Source: Streptomyces aquilus (GTDB lineage: Bacteria; Actinomycetota; Actinomycetes; Streptomycetales; Streptomycetaceae). Taken from it: 64,000 bases of DNA. The position numbers and the translations under genes were made by a program. The DNA lies in assembly GCF_003955715.1 (NCBI RefSeq), contig NZ_CP034463.1:9672001-9736000 (forward strand). The letters are read 5' to 3'. A model generated the notes under the pieces. That model was given only the letters and a program-made list of their open reading frames with translations, made no database searches and was not told where the DNA came from. Shown here one piece after another: positions 26,261-34,991 of this stretch. Position 1 is the first letter of the stretch. Each line of letters opens with the position of its first letter.

Positions 26261-27283
26261 ATGGCCGGGCGACGACCTGGAGCGCCGACTCTGGAAGAGG
26301 TGGCTGCCCACGCCGGGGTGGGACGGGGCACGGTGTCCCGGGTGATCAACAACGCGGCCGGCGTGAAGGAGTCGACGCGCCAAGCCGTGCAACGAGCCAT
26401 CGAGGAACTCGGGTACGTGCCCAATCTCGCGGCCCGTTCCCTGGCCGCCCGGCGTGCGGACGCCGTGGCCCTCGTGCTGACGGAGCCGGACTGGAGGCAG
26501 TTCGCGGAGCCGTTCTTCTCGGAGATCGTCCGCTCACTCGGCGACGCGCTGGCCGACACCGGCATGCAGCTGATGCTGACCCTGGTCCGCTCGCAGACCG
26601 AACGGCAGCGCTTCCTGGAGTACGCGCGAGGAGGCCGGGTCGACGGCGTGCTGCTGATGTCGGTGCACGCCGACGACAGGCTGCCGGACATGCTCGCCGA
26701 GGCGCGAGTGCCGACCGTGCTGCTGGGGCGTCGCTCGGGTGACGAGTACGTGAGCTACGTCGACGCGGACAACGTGGGCGGCGCCCGACATGCCGTGTCC
26801 CACCTGCTGAAACAGGGCCGCACGGCGATCGCCACCATCACCGGCCCCCTGGACATGTACGCCGCACAGTGCCGGCTGCGCGGTTACCAGGACGCGCTGG
26901 CGATGGGCGGCCACAAGACGTCACGGTCCTGGGTGGCGGAGAGTGATTTCTCGGAGGAGAGCGGTCGCCGCGCCATGACGGAACTCCTCGAACGCCACCC
27001 CGAACTCGACGCCGTCCTCGCCGCCTCGGACACCACGGCGGCCGGGGCGCTGCACGCACTGCGCGCGGCCGGACGCCGGGTCCCCGAGGACGTCGCCGTC
27101 ATCGGCTTCGACGACTTCCCCCTGGCCCAGCGCACGGAGCCGCCCCTGACCACGGTGCGCCAGCCGCTGGAGCAGATGGGGCGGGCCATGATCAAGCTGC
27201 TGCTGGAGGAGATGGAGGAGCAGTCCGTGGCCTGGCGCCACGTCATCCTCCGTACCGAGCTGGTCGTCCGGCAGTCGTCCTGA
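26261..27283 (+). CDS. CelR/CebR-like LacI-family repressor
   Basis: The 340-residue protein has an N-terminal LacI helix-turn-helix (PTLEEVAAHAGVGRGTVSRV) with hinge YVPNLAARSLAARR, then a periplasmic-binding-protein-like effector domain (SYVDADNVGGARHAV, AASDTTAAGALHALR, VIGFDDFPLAQRTEPPLTTV). The recognition helix VGRGTVSRVIN and the FAEPFF text resemble Thermobifida CelR, which binds TGGGAGCGCTCCCA and is released by cellobiose. ATG 26261 with GAGAGGTGG upstream is chosen; the frame runs 23 codons further without support. Two perfect boxes stand upstream of GH48 and GH12, but none directly before this gene, so autoregulation is not indicated. Confidence 0.9.
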   Translation: MAGRRPGAPTLEEVAAHAGVGRGTVSRVINNAAGVKESTRQAVQRAIEELGYVPNLAARSLAARRADAVALVLTEPDWRQFAEPFFSEIVRSLGDALADTGMQLMLTLVRSQTERQRFLEYARGGRVDGVLLMSVHADDRLPDMLAEARVPTVLLGRRSGDEYVSYVDADNVGGARHAVSHLLKQGRTAIATITGPLDMYAAQCRLRGYQDALAMGGHKTSRSWVAESDFSEESGRRAMTELLERHPELDAVLAASDTTAAGALHALRAAGRRVPEDVAVIGFDDFPLAQRTEPPLTTVRQPLEQMGRAMIKLLLEEMEEQSVAWRHVILRTELVVRQSS

Positions 27284-27486
27284 CGACCCGCCGCCGAGGC
27301 GTTGAGCCGCGCGGCTCGCCCGGCTGACGAGGGCGTGCGCGTCCAGCGGACAGCATCGCAAAGTACGGATGACTTCCTCGGGCGACTCCGCGCGACCCTT
27401 GACGGAGTAATCTGTCAGCGTTGATGATTTCCTCATTACGGCGTTGTTGCGGCGGATGCCGTCAGGCTCCTCGAGGAGGACTGTTC

Positions 27487-28671
27487 ATGCCCACGCGCAC
27501 AGAGATTCCCGTGTACCACCCCGACCTGTACTCGGCATCGGCCATCCGCGACACGTATCCCCACTACGCCGCGCTGCGTCACCTTGGGCCCGTGGTGTGG
27601 CTGAGCAAGCACAAGGTCTACGCCCTGCCGCGGTACGCCGAATGCAAGCAAGTACTGCTGGACGACGCGACCTTCGTCTCCTCGGGCGGCGTCGCCCTGA
27701 ACCCCGTCGCCAACCGCGTGGGCCAGGGCACCACCCTGTTCAGTGACGGCGACGACCACGCCCGCCGCCGCTCCCTCCTCGCGCACCGCCTCACCCCCAG
27801 GGCGCTGCGCACCATGAAGGACATGGTCGACCAGCAGGCGGTAGCCGTGGTCGAGGCCGCTGTCGCCCGGCGCACCGTCGACGCGGTGGAGGTCGCCACG
27901 GCCCTGCCGATGTCCGTCGTCCCCGACCTGGTCGGCTGGCCCCGACAGGGCCGCGAGCACCTGCTGCGCTGGGCCGGCGCCACCTTCGACGCCCTGGGCC
28001 CGCTCAACTGCCAGGCGGTACGCACACTTCCCGCGTCCGTCGGCATGATGCGCTACGCGCGCGGTGTCGTCCGTGACCGGTCCGTGCTGGACAGCAGCCT
28101 GGGCCACGACCTGCTGCGCGCCGCCGACGACGGTCGGATCATGCCGGCCGAGTGCGCCACCATGATGATCGACTACCTGGCGCCGTCCCTGGACACCACC
28201 ATCAGCGCCATCTCCAGCGCCCTGCACCTGTTCGCCACCCACCCCGAACAGTGGCGTCTACTGAAGGCGGACCCCGACCTCGTGTCGAACGCGGTCAACG
28301 AGGTCGTCCGGTACGAGTCCCCGATCCGCGGCTTCTCCCGGACCACGGCCCATGACACGGACGTCGCGGGCATCCCCCTGCCCAAGGGCTCCCGGGTGCT
28401 GGTCCTGTACGGCTCCGCCAACCGGGACCCGCTGGAGTGGGACGACCCGGACACCTTCGACATCCGCCGCGACGCCGCCCGCCAGCTCGGCTTCGGGCAG
28501 GGCACCCACGGCTGTGCCGGCCAGGGCCTGGCCCGCATGGAGACCTCCGCGATCCTCCGCGCCCTGGCCGAGAAGGTCGACCGCATCGAGCCGGCCGGCA
28601 CACCCGAGTGGGCGCTGAACAATGTCATCCACCGCCTCGAACGGCTGCCGCTCGAACTCATCCCGGCCTGA
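27487..28671 (+). CDS. Cytochrome P450
   Basis: The 394-residue soluble P450 has the heme-ligand motif FGQGTHGCAGQG with Cys343, the K-helix ExxR (EVVRYESP), and an I-helix segment YLAPSLDTTISA in which the usual A-G is replaced by A-P. These enzymes insert oxygen into an organic substrate. ATG 27487 is preceded by GAGGAGGAC; an upstream ATG at 27421 has no such site. The ferredoxin and ferredoxin reductase genes follow in the same direction, so the electron chain is complete and a catabolic or tailoring hydroxylation is likely. The substrate is unknown. Confidence 0.92.
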   Translation: MPTRTEIPVYHPDLYSASAIRDTYPHYAALRHLGPVVWLSKHKVYALPRYAECKQVLLDDATFVSSGGVALNPVANRVGQGTTLFSDGDDHARRRSLLAHRLTPRALRTMKDMVDQQAVAVVEAAVARRTVDAVEVATALPMSVVPDLVGWPRQGREHLLRWAGATFDALGPLNCQAVRTLPASVGMMRYARGVVRDRSVLDSSLGHDLLRAADDGRIMPAECATMMIDYLAPSLDTTISAISSALHLFATHPEQWRLLKADPDLVSNAVNEVVRYESPIRGFSRTTAHDTDVAGIPLPKGSRVLVLYGSANRDPLEWDDPDTFDIRRDAARQLGFGQGTHGCAGQGLARMETSAILRALAEKVDRIEPAGTPEWALNNVIHRLERLPLELIPA

Positions 28672-28706
28672 CCCCCCCACCGCACGCCCTGTGAGGACAC
28701 CGCACC

Positions 28707-28904
28707 ATGAAGATCTCCGTCGACTACGCCCGCTGCGAAGGCCACGGCCTCTGTGCCGACCAGGCTTCCGGCGTCTTCAGCCTGGACGACGACGCCGAAC
28801 TGACCTACCGCTTCGAGGGCGCCGAGGTTCCCGAGGAGCATCAGCAGGTCTCCCGCGCGGCGGTCGACGCGTGCCCGGTCGCCGCCCTGCGAGTCCTGCC
28901 GTGA
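28707..28904 (+). CDS. [3Fe-4S] ferredoxin
   Basis: The 65-residue protein carries CEGHGLCADQA and, later, CPVAALRV, giving three cluster cysteines; the position that would be the fourth cysteine is Gly-His, as in [3Fe-4S] ferredoxins that serve P450s. It should pass single electrons from the reductase encoded next to the P450 encoded just before. Its TGA overlaps the GTG start of the reductase (GTGA), so the two are translationally coupled. Confidence 0.93.
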   Translation: MKISVDYARCEGHGLCADQASGVFSLDDDAELTYRFEGAEVPEEHQQVSRAAVDACPVAALRVLP

Positions 28905-30109
28905 CCGCACCGCGCTCGGTGCTCATCGTCGGCGAGTCACTCGCCGGCACCACCGCAGCTCGCCACCTGCGCACCCTGGGCCACACCGGACCGGTCACGA
29001 TCATCGGCGCGGAAGAAGAGGGTGCCTACTCCCGCCCGCCTCTGTCCAAGGCGGTCCTGAAGGACCCGGCCGCCGATCAGTCCCTGGGGCTGAGCCTCGA
29101 CGGCCTCGACATCGGCGTCGTCCGCTCGGCCGCCGTCGCGGCCGACCCCCGGCGCCGCACCGTCACGACCGCCGACGGCCGCCGGATCGACTACGACGCG
29201 CTGATCGTCGCCACCGGCGCGGACGCCCGCCGACTCGCCGCCCCCGGGCAGCGAGGTGAACTCGTCCTGCGCACCCTGGACGACGCCCGCCTGCTCCGGA
29301 CCCGCCTGGCCGACGCCGCCACGGCGATCGTGGTCGGCGCCGGCTTCCTGGGCATGGAGGTGGCCAGCGCCTGCGCCGGCCGCGGCATCCCGGTCACCGT
29401 CGTGGACACCGACCGACCGCTGCAACGCATCCTCGGCGACCACCTGTCCGCCGCCATCACCGCGCGGGCCGCTGCGTACGGCATCCGCTTCGTGCAGGCC
29501 ACCGGCTTCGCCGTCCTCACCGGCGACCCCGTGCACGGCGTGCTGCTCCCCGACGGCACCGAGCTCACCGCAGACCTCGTGGTGACCTGCGCCGGAGAGG
29601 TGCCCAGCGTCGACTGGCTGGCCGGGACGGGCCTCGCCGACCGCCTCGGTGTCGGCGTCGACGACGCGTGTGCCACCACTGTTCCCGGCGTGTTCGCCGC
29701 CGGCGACGTCACATACCTTCGCGGCGACGCCACCCGGCCCCACCGGCGCGCGCCGTTCTGGTCCAACGCCGTCGCCCAGGGCAGGACCGCGGCCTCCTCC
29801 GCCCTCGGTCTCCCTCCCTCCGGACCGTCGCAGGACGACTACTTCTGGACCGAGGTCGCCGGTCTGTCCGTCAAACTCGTCGGCCACCTCCCGCTCCTGG
29901 GCGAACCGACCACGGTTGACGGCAGTGTGACCGAGGGCCGTGCACTGCTGACCTGGACCCACCCCGACGGAACAGCGACGGCAGTCGCGTACGGACGACG
30001 CAAACCCGTCACCGCGCTGAGGCAGTTGGCGGCCACATCCGGATCAGGCGGCACCCCGGGCGGCGACCGGAGGCGAACCATCCACGCGTCGGCGGGGAGC
30101 TCGCCGTAA
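28901..30109 (+). CDS. FAD-dependent ferredoxin reductase
   Basis: The 402-residue flavoprotein has an N-terminal FAD site (VLIVGESLAGTTAA), an NAD(P) site (AIVVGAGFLGMEVAS), and the conserved VFAAGDV near the C-terminal third. It resembles putidaredoxin-reductase or rubredoxin-reductase types, which move electrons from NAD(P)H to a ferredoxin. GTG 28901 is the natural start because it overlaps the ferredoxin stop. The last 30 residues are Gly/Arg-rich and unlike the family. In the FAD motif the third glycine position is E-S rather than the usual G-A-G, which is tolerated in several homologues. Confidence 0.9.
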   Translation: MTAPRSVLIVGESLAGTTAARHLRTLGHTGPVTIIGAEEEGAYSRPPLSKAVLKDPAADQSLGLSLDGLDIGVVRSAAVAADPRRRTVTTADGRRIDYDALIVATGADARRLAAPGQRGELVLRTLDDARLLRTRLADAATAIVVGAGFLGMEVASACAGRGIPVTVVDTDRPLQRILGDHLSAAITARAAAYGIRFVQATGFAVLTGDPVHGVLLPDGTELTADLVVTCAGEVPSVDWLAGTGLADRLGVGVDDACATTVPGVFAAGDVTYLRGDATRPHRRAPFWSNAVAQGRTAASSALGLPPSGPSQDDYFWTEVAGLSVKLVGHLPLLGEPTTVDGSVTEGRALLTWTHPDGTATAVAYGRRKPVTALRQLAATSGSGGTPGGDRRRTIHASAGSSP

Positions 30110-30243
30110 AGGGCGTCCGGATCACGAGCGGCGTACCGTCAAGCCGTCACGGCCGTCACCGCCTGGGTTCGGTGGCGAAGTCTGGTACGGACAGCTGTGC
30201 CGTGTGCCCTCGGTCGGACAGAATGCCGGACGTGACGACTTGA

Positions 30244-30585
30244 AGAGCACCGGCCGGGCGGCAGCACTGGCGCAAGGTCGGGAGCGGCTGGTCTGTCCTG
30301 GACGGCGAACGACGGATCTGCGCCGCCTGCGGGACGCCCGTCCGCTCGTACCAGTACCGCTTCTACCCGCCCGAGTCCTCCATGTTCGAGCGCTGCATCG
30401 GGTTCGCCTGGTGCTCAACTTGCAGGATCTACTCCGGGAACATGGTGCACATCCCGCGGAAGCGGGTTCTGGTCGATGCCCTCGCATCCCTTCCTCCTGA
30501 GGAACGCGAGCGGTTGGCACGTTCGGAGACGAGGCTGGTCGAATTCCTGAACCATCGGCTCCGAGGCAGGGAAGGGCAGCGCTGA
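30244..30585 (+). pseudogene. Small zinc-ribbon protein without a usable start
   Basis: After a TGA at 30241-30243 the frame stays open for 113 codons and encodes DGERRICAACGTPVRSYQYR, then FYPPESSMFERCIGFAWCST and CRIYSGNMVHIPRKRVLVDA, with two CxxC pairs (CAAC and CSTC) as in a zinc ribbon. The C-terminal half is helical (ASLPPEERERLARSETRLVE). No ATG, GTG or TTG occurs before the first CxxC. The only internal start, ATG 30382, would discard half of the ribbon. The gene is therefore either truncated at its 5' end or frameshifted. The protein resembles small uncharacterised Streptomyces proteins. Confidence 0.55.
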
Positions 30586-30862
30586 CATCGCAGACGGTCC
30601 TGCAAGGCGGCCAAGGATCTTGAGCCCTTTGGGAACGCCGGCCAGGCCACCTCGGCCGTGGGTAATCCCGCGATCTCCCCATTGAGTTTGGGCAGGTCGT
30701 CTGCCTGGCATGGCTGCTGAGCAGTCGCGAGATCGGTGTGCGCACGGATTGAGGCATTTGCCTGAGCATGAAGTCTGGCGCCACTAATCTGATGAGTCCT
30801 CACATCATTGCCGTTACGTGAGGAACCTTCCACTGCCCTGTTCTTGTCCCGGGGGATCCGTC

Positions 30863-31345
30863 ATGAGTGAAGCACTGCCCGTACCTCGCCTTGTCCCATC
30901 ACTGCGGGATTGGACAAGGGCGGTCGTAGAAGCGCAGAGCCCTCAAGAGATTGCCGCCTTCGACACCTTGATCGACCCCTACGTGACTCCTCGCGGCAGT
31001 CTCCGTAGAGAGCGCAGCTCCGACGACAGTGCATTGGGCAGCGGCGTGGACACTGCCTTGGGGCTGCTCACACCGATCGCCGTACTGGTCTGCGCGGCGG
31101 CGCGCGACGCTCTGATCGGCACCGTCCAGGATGAGGTGGCAGGTCGCATCGGTCGGCTGCTGCGTCGTGCGCGTCACCGCGGCGGGGCGGAGGAGGCCGA
31201 CACCTCGGTGGCGCTGACCGTCGAGACCTTGGCCGTGATACGGGACGCTGCACTGCGGGCCGCACGGTCTGCCGGCCTTGACGACACTGAGGCACGCGCT
31301 CTCACGGACGCCGTCACGGGTGCCCTGCTGAACCCCGAAAGGTGA
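30863..31345 (+). CDS. 160-residue partner protein encoded before the M48 protease
   Basis: The protein has an N-terminal soluble part (LRDWTRAVVEAQSPQEIAAF), a hydrophobic stretch at about 68-90 (LGLLTPIAVLVCAAARDALIG) that could cross or dip into the membrane, a basic helix (IGRLLRRARHR), and a C-terminal helical region (TVETLAVIRDAALRAARSAG). No known family was recognised. ATG 30863 is followed by normal coding text; the ribosome site is weak (GGGGGATC). Its stop overlaps the GTG start of the membrane protease gene (GTGA), so the two are coupled and may act as a pair. Codon third positions are less G/C-biased than in neighbours. Confidence 0.7.
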   Translation: MSEALPVPRLVPSLRDWTRAVVEAQSPQEIAAFDTLIDPYVTPRGSLRRERSSDDSALGSGVDTALGLLTPIAVLVCAAARDALIGTVQDEVAGRIGRLLRRARHRGGAEEADTSVALTVETLAVIRDAALRAARSAGLDDTEARALTDAVTGALLNPER

Positions 31346-34095
31346 AAGCTCCCTACCGACGCGGTCGCGCTGACGGTGGCGGTGCGCTCGACGTACGCGA
31401 GTTTCCCGAGAACACCACCATCTTGCTGGTGCTGCTCGGACTGGCGGTCGCCACCGTCACCTTGTACGTCAACGTCCTCCTCACCAGTGGCGACATCCCG
31501 TCGTGTATCCAGCAGGTCGACGGCCTGACCGCAGGACACTTTCGATCCCAGGACGAGATCGACTGCGTCGCCCGGTCCTTGCACGCGATGGGAGCCGGGG
31601 CGCTGAAGGGCATGGGGCAGCCTCTGCTGCTCGGGCTGATGCTCTATGCCGCCGGCTCCTCACTGCGGCTGCGCACGCTGAGACCTCTCGGTACCTCCCA
31701 CGCGCCTCAGGCCCGGCGGATCCGCGCCCTGGCCGAGCGGACTGACCTGCGCCGCCGTCCACTGGTGTTCGGCGCTCGTCGGGGGCGTCATACGACCGGC
31801 GTCGGCGGATCGCCGCGCAAGTACTACATCCGCGTGTCCAACAACCACCTGGCCTGGTATGAACTCGGCGCCCGGCGCCGGGATGCCTTCGACGCCGTGA
31901 TCCTCCACGAGCTCGCCCACCTCGACACTGGTGATCTCCGCCGCTACCAAGCAGCGCGCGCCATGCGTCGGTTGGCCTTCGCGTACTGCTTTGCGGCACT
32001 GCTGACCCTGCCGACTCTGGCCGATACGCAGGCACTCCTCTTGATTACCCAGATGGCACTGCTGGCTGTGGTGGTGGAACTGCTGGTCCGCGCGTTCCTG
32101 CGAGCCCGCGAGTTCCGCGCTGATGCCCGAGCCGCAGCAGTGGCGCCTGAGGGTATGTCGTACTCGGCCGAGCTCGCGGCACAGGGCAGAAAGACACGAC
32201 GCGGTCTGGGCAGACTGCTTGCCCGGCACCCCGATGCGGCACAACGCCTGGCCGCTCTGCGTGATCCGGTGAGCGTGTTGCGGTTCCCGGTGTCTCATGC
32301 GCTGAGCGTCGGTTTCTTCGGCGGGCTCGCCCTCTCCGTGCTTGCCACCGTGTTCGGCTACCTGTACTGGCAGCCGGGTGGCCCGGTGGGCAGAGAGACG
32401 TCCCTGGCGGCCATGGTGGTCGGCGCCCCGCTCACCGTGGCCGTCTGCCTGGGCATGTTGCGGCAGGCCTGGGCGGATCTGCTGGGTCGTCGGAGCACGC
32501 GGACGGTTCCGCTGATCATGGCGCTGGCATGCGGGCTGATGGTGGGGCGGTATGTGTCGCCGTTCTTTTCGGTCGTCGCGGATACGGGTGCTGGAGACGC
32601 CTTCTGGCCAATGGCCGTGTCGACCCTGCTCATGTCTGTGATTGCCGTGCGGTGGCCCGTCGCCGTCGCGGCCGGATGGTTCCCCTCCGACGAGGAGTCG
32701 GAGAGTCGCCGGGCCACCGGAGATGGCCACAGCGGAACCTTCAGGGTCATGAAGCGGATAGCCATTGTTGTCGGTTGTCTGCTCTACTTCCGAGTCTTTG
32801 CCGCCTGGGGGCTGTTCGGTCGGCTTGCCGACAGTGTTGCCTCACAGGTGGTGACGGAGCCGACGGGGCTTCCCGACCGCTTGGACCTCGATGGCCTGCG
32901 ACGACTGGTTCTCCTTGTTCTCGAATCGGCCAGCGGTGGTTGGCTGGCAGCCGTGGTTCTGACACTCGCCTGGTCACTACCTCTCGTGCCCCGGCTCGTG
33001 TTGCCGACATGCGCGCCACCGGTGCAGGAGCTGCGATACGGACGTCGCGCGCGCCGCTCCGGCGTGCTGTGGGCCGGCGCGGCTTGGATCGCCGGACTCA
33101 CGGGCGTATTCGTCGGTGTCGAGCTGAGTCTCTGGGCTGGACTCGGCATACCACTCCCGAACCGGATGGTGCTGGTGGTCGGCTCGATGATGATCGCGTC
33201 GGCGCTGACCACAGTGCGGATTCGCGGTCCCCTCGCAGGTCCGTATGCCATGGCGGCGGCTTTTACGGCCGCCCTCGTGGGCATGATCCTTCAGCTGGGG
33301 TCGGAGGCCGGTCGGCATGAACTGTCGACGGCTCTGCCGCACGTCTTGGCGGCAGGGCAGATGTTGGCCGCTCTCACCACCCTGGTCGTGGGCAGCGTCA
33401 AACGGCTGTTCGGCCAAGCGGCGAGCCTCGTGCTGGGCAACGTCGTCGAGGAGACAGCCTCTGACGAGGCGTCCGCCCAGTCGACTGCAGCTGATCCTCT
33501 TGCGGAGTCGGTCCGTCGGGCTTTGAACCGTTCCGACCCCGCAGGGGAGCAGGGGCTCAAAGCCCCCTCAACGGTGACGCAAGTACCCGTCGCATCCGCG
33601 CCCAGTAGGTCGCAGACTGTTCCGGAAGGACCACCCCTGACCGATACGGTTCGTCAGGCCCTCGATCGCGCAGCGACCCTGGCCCTTGGGAACATGTTCC
33701 TGCTGAGCACCCAAGACCTGCTCGTAGCCTTGATGCAAACCGACGGTGCGGCCGAATGGGACCGGATCTGGCTGCACACCCGGCCTGTCGAACACCTCCG
33801 CAATCATCCGCTCCCGGACCCTCCGACTGCGAAACCACTCACACGACACGGCCACCTGATGACGGCGGCCTGCGCCGAGTCCCTGAGAAGGGCCGAACGT
33901 ATTGCACGACACTGCGGCATGCCCCTGACGAGCGGCGCCGTCACTCTTGCGCTGGTGTCCCACCCCGGCTCCGCTGCCGCGCGAGCTCTAGGAGTGGGCA
34001 GCGTGATAGCGGAGACGGAACTACTAGATCTGGTTCAGGAGTGTGTCCTCGGCTTCAGAATCGAGAACCTGGCCCAGCTCCTCGAAGCTACCTGA
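31342..34095 (+). CDS. Membrane M48-type metalloprotease with C-terminal Clp-N-like domain
   Basis: The 917-residue protein has a predicted membrane helix at about 25-48. A peptidase-M48 core follows, with the zinc motif HELAH at residues 189-193 and a third ligand Glu257 in EFRAD. About a dozen further hydrophobic segments follow (for example LSVGFFGGLALSVLATVFGY). A hydrophilic linker (about 700-765) leads to a 150-residue tail that resembles half-repeats of the Clp N-terminal domain: LTDTVRQALDRAATLA, STQDLLVALMQ, ACAESLRRAERIARHCGMPL and LALVSHPGSAAARALG. M48 proteases such as HtpX cut membrane proteins; Clp-N domains bind substrates or adaptors. The union in one chain is unusual. Codon bias is weaker than around it. 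Confidence 0.8.
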   Translation: MKAPYRRGRADGGGALDVREFPENTTILLVLLGLAVATVTLYVNVLLTSGDIPSCIQQVDGLTAGHFRSQDEIDCVARSLHAMGAGALKGMGQPLLLGLMLYAAGSSLRLRTLRPLGTSHAPQARRIRALAERTDLRRRPLVFGARRGRHTTGVGGSPRKYYIRVSNNHLAWYELGARRRDAFDAVILHELAHLDTGDLRRYQAARAMRRLAFAYCFAALLTLPTLADTQALLLITQMALLAVVVELLVRAFLRAREFRADARAAAVAPEGMSYSAELAAQGRKTRRGLGRLLARHPDAAQRLAALRDPVSVLRFPVSHALSVGFFGGLALSVLATVFGYLYWQPGGPVGRETSLAAMVVGAPLTVAVCLGMLRQAWADLLGRRSTRTVPLIMALACGLMVGRYVSPFFSVVADTGAGDAFWPMAVSTLLMSVIAVRWPVAVAAGWFPSDEESESRRATGDGHSGTFRVMKRIAIVVGCLLYFRVFAAWGLFGRLADSVASQVVTEPTGLPDRLDLDGLRRLVLLVLESASGGWLAAVVLTLAWSLPLVPRLVLPTCAPPVQELRYGRRARRSGVLWAGAAWIAGLTGVFVGVELSLWAGLGIPLPNRMVLVVGSMMIASALTTVRIRGPLAGPYAMAAAFTAALVGMILQLGSEAGRHELSTALPHVLAAGQMLAALTTLVVGSVKRLFGQAASLVLGNVVEETASDEASAQSTAADPLAESVRRALNRSDPAGEQGLKAPSTVTQVPVASAPSRSQTVPEGPPLTDTVRQALDRAATLALGNMFLLSTQDLLVALMQTDGAAEWDRIWLHTRPVEHLRNHPLPDPPTAKPLTRHGHLMTAACAESLRRAERIARHCGMPLTSGAVTLALVSHPGSAAARALGVGSVIAETELLDLVQECVLGFRIENLAQLLEAT

Positions 34096-34439
34096 CTGTG
34101 TTGGGTTCCTCGAACGGCGCAAACACACATGTCGGCCCCGCAGTCGGCGAGCTGGTTGTGCGGGTCTGGCCCACATCCGGGGGTTGGCCCGTGATCATCA
34201 AGGAGCCCGTGACTCTGTCGTCCTCCAGGTTGGTACCGGGGGCTGCGGAGACGGTTGAATGCCCCGGTGACGGACTGGACGCAGGGGAGACCTGGGAGAG
34301 GAGCTTTGGGACCGGCTGTGTCCGCACGGCGAGACGACGCCGCGGCTGTTCACGCAGATCACCGCGCCTGCCGCCGCACAACCTGCCGCCGCGGTGACGT
34401 AGATGACCGCTTGCCGCGGGTGACGTTCACGCCGAACGA
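34096..34439. other. Intergenic stretch with no recognisable gene (344 bp)
   Basis: No frame with a start, ribosome site and recognisable product was found after the M48 gene. The text has mixed codon character and adjoins the LivM relic, so it is probably decayed DNA. Confidence 0.4.
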
Positions 34440-34735
34440 GGCTCGGACAGGGTGCGCCCGCTCGCCGCTCCCAGGGAGTCGAAGCGGACCACGATCAGGC
34501 GGACGACCTCGGCGATCACCCAGGTTCCGACGGCGAAGTAGCCGCCGCGCAGCCGGAAGGCGAGGCACGACAACGGCCAGGCCACCAGGGCCACCAGCGC
34601 GGAGACCGCGATGGTGCCCGTGTAGAAGCTCAGCCCGTGGTCGTTGACGACGAAAAGGAGGCACGCGCCTGGGCCGGGCCGGTGAAGGCCTGCTGGCCGA
34701 TGGACATCATGCCCGCATAGCCCATGGTCTGGGCG
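34440..34735 (-). pseudogene. LivM-like ABC permease relic
   Basis: In one minus-strand frame 34732-34677 reads TMGYAGMMSIGQQAFTG. After a frame change, 34670-34445 reads FVVNDHGLSFYTGTIAVSAL, then ALVAWPLSCLAFRLRGGYFA and VGTWVIAEVVRLIVVRFDSL. Both match the branched-chain amino-acid ABC permease LivM (GYAGxxSxGxxAF and LRLRGxYFAxxTxxxxEVxR), but with a frame break and no N- or C-terminus. Such permeases often accompany aromatic-acid catabolic genes; the benzoylformate decarboxylase gene starts 257 bases away. The relic cannot make a functional transporter. Confidence 0.65.
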
Positions 34736-34991
34736 CCGGTGGTGTCGGTGCCGTGCCGTCGCCGCCGTGTCGATCGCCTTCACCGTCGAGCACCCGGGCC
34801 CACCCCAGATCAAGGCCGTCCTCGACACCGCCCGCCTCATCACCGGTCGACTGCGTGCGGAACCGTCCACCGGCGCGGTGCTGCCCGGGGTCGCCTGATT
34901 CATGTTCGGCCGGTTTCGCACAGTGAACGTGCCTGTGGTGCCCGGAGGATGGGCGGCCTAGCGTCCAGTCCGGTCAGAAAGGGGACCCGCG

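Noticed and set aside
34740..34900. Plus-strand frame ending VEHPGPPQIKAVLDTARLIT, possible regulator C-terminus
   Set aside because: It has helix-like text and a stop, but no recognisable family and no start; likely another relic, left uncalled.
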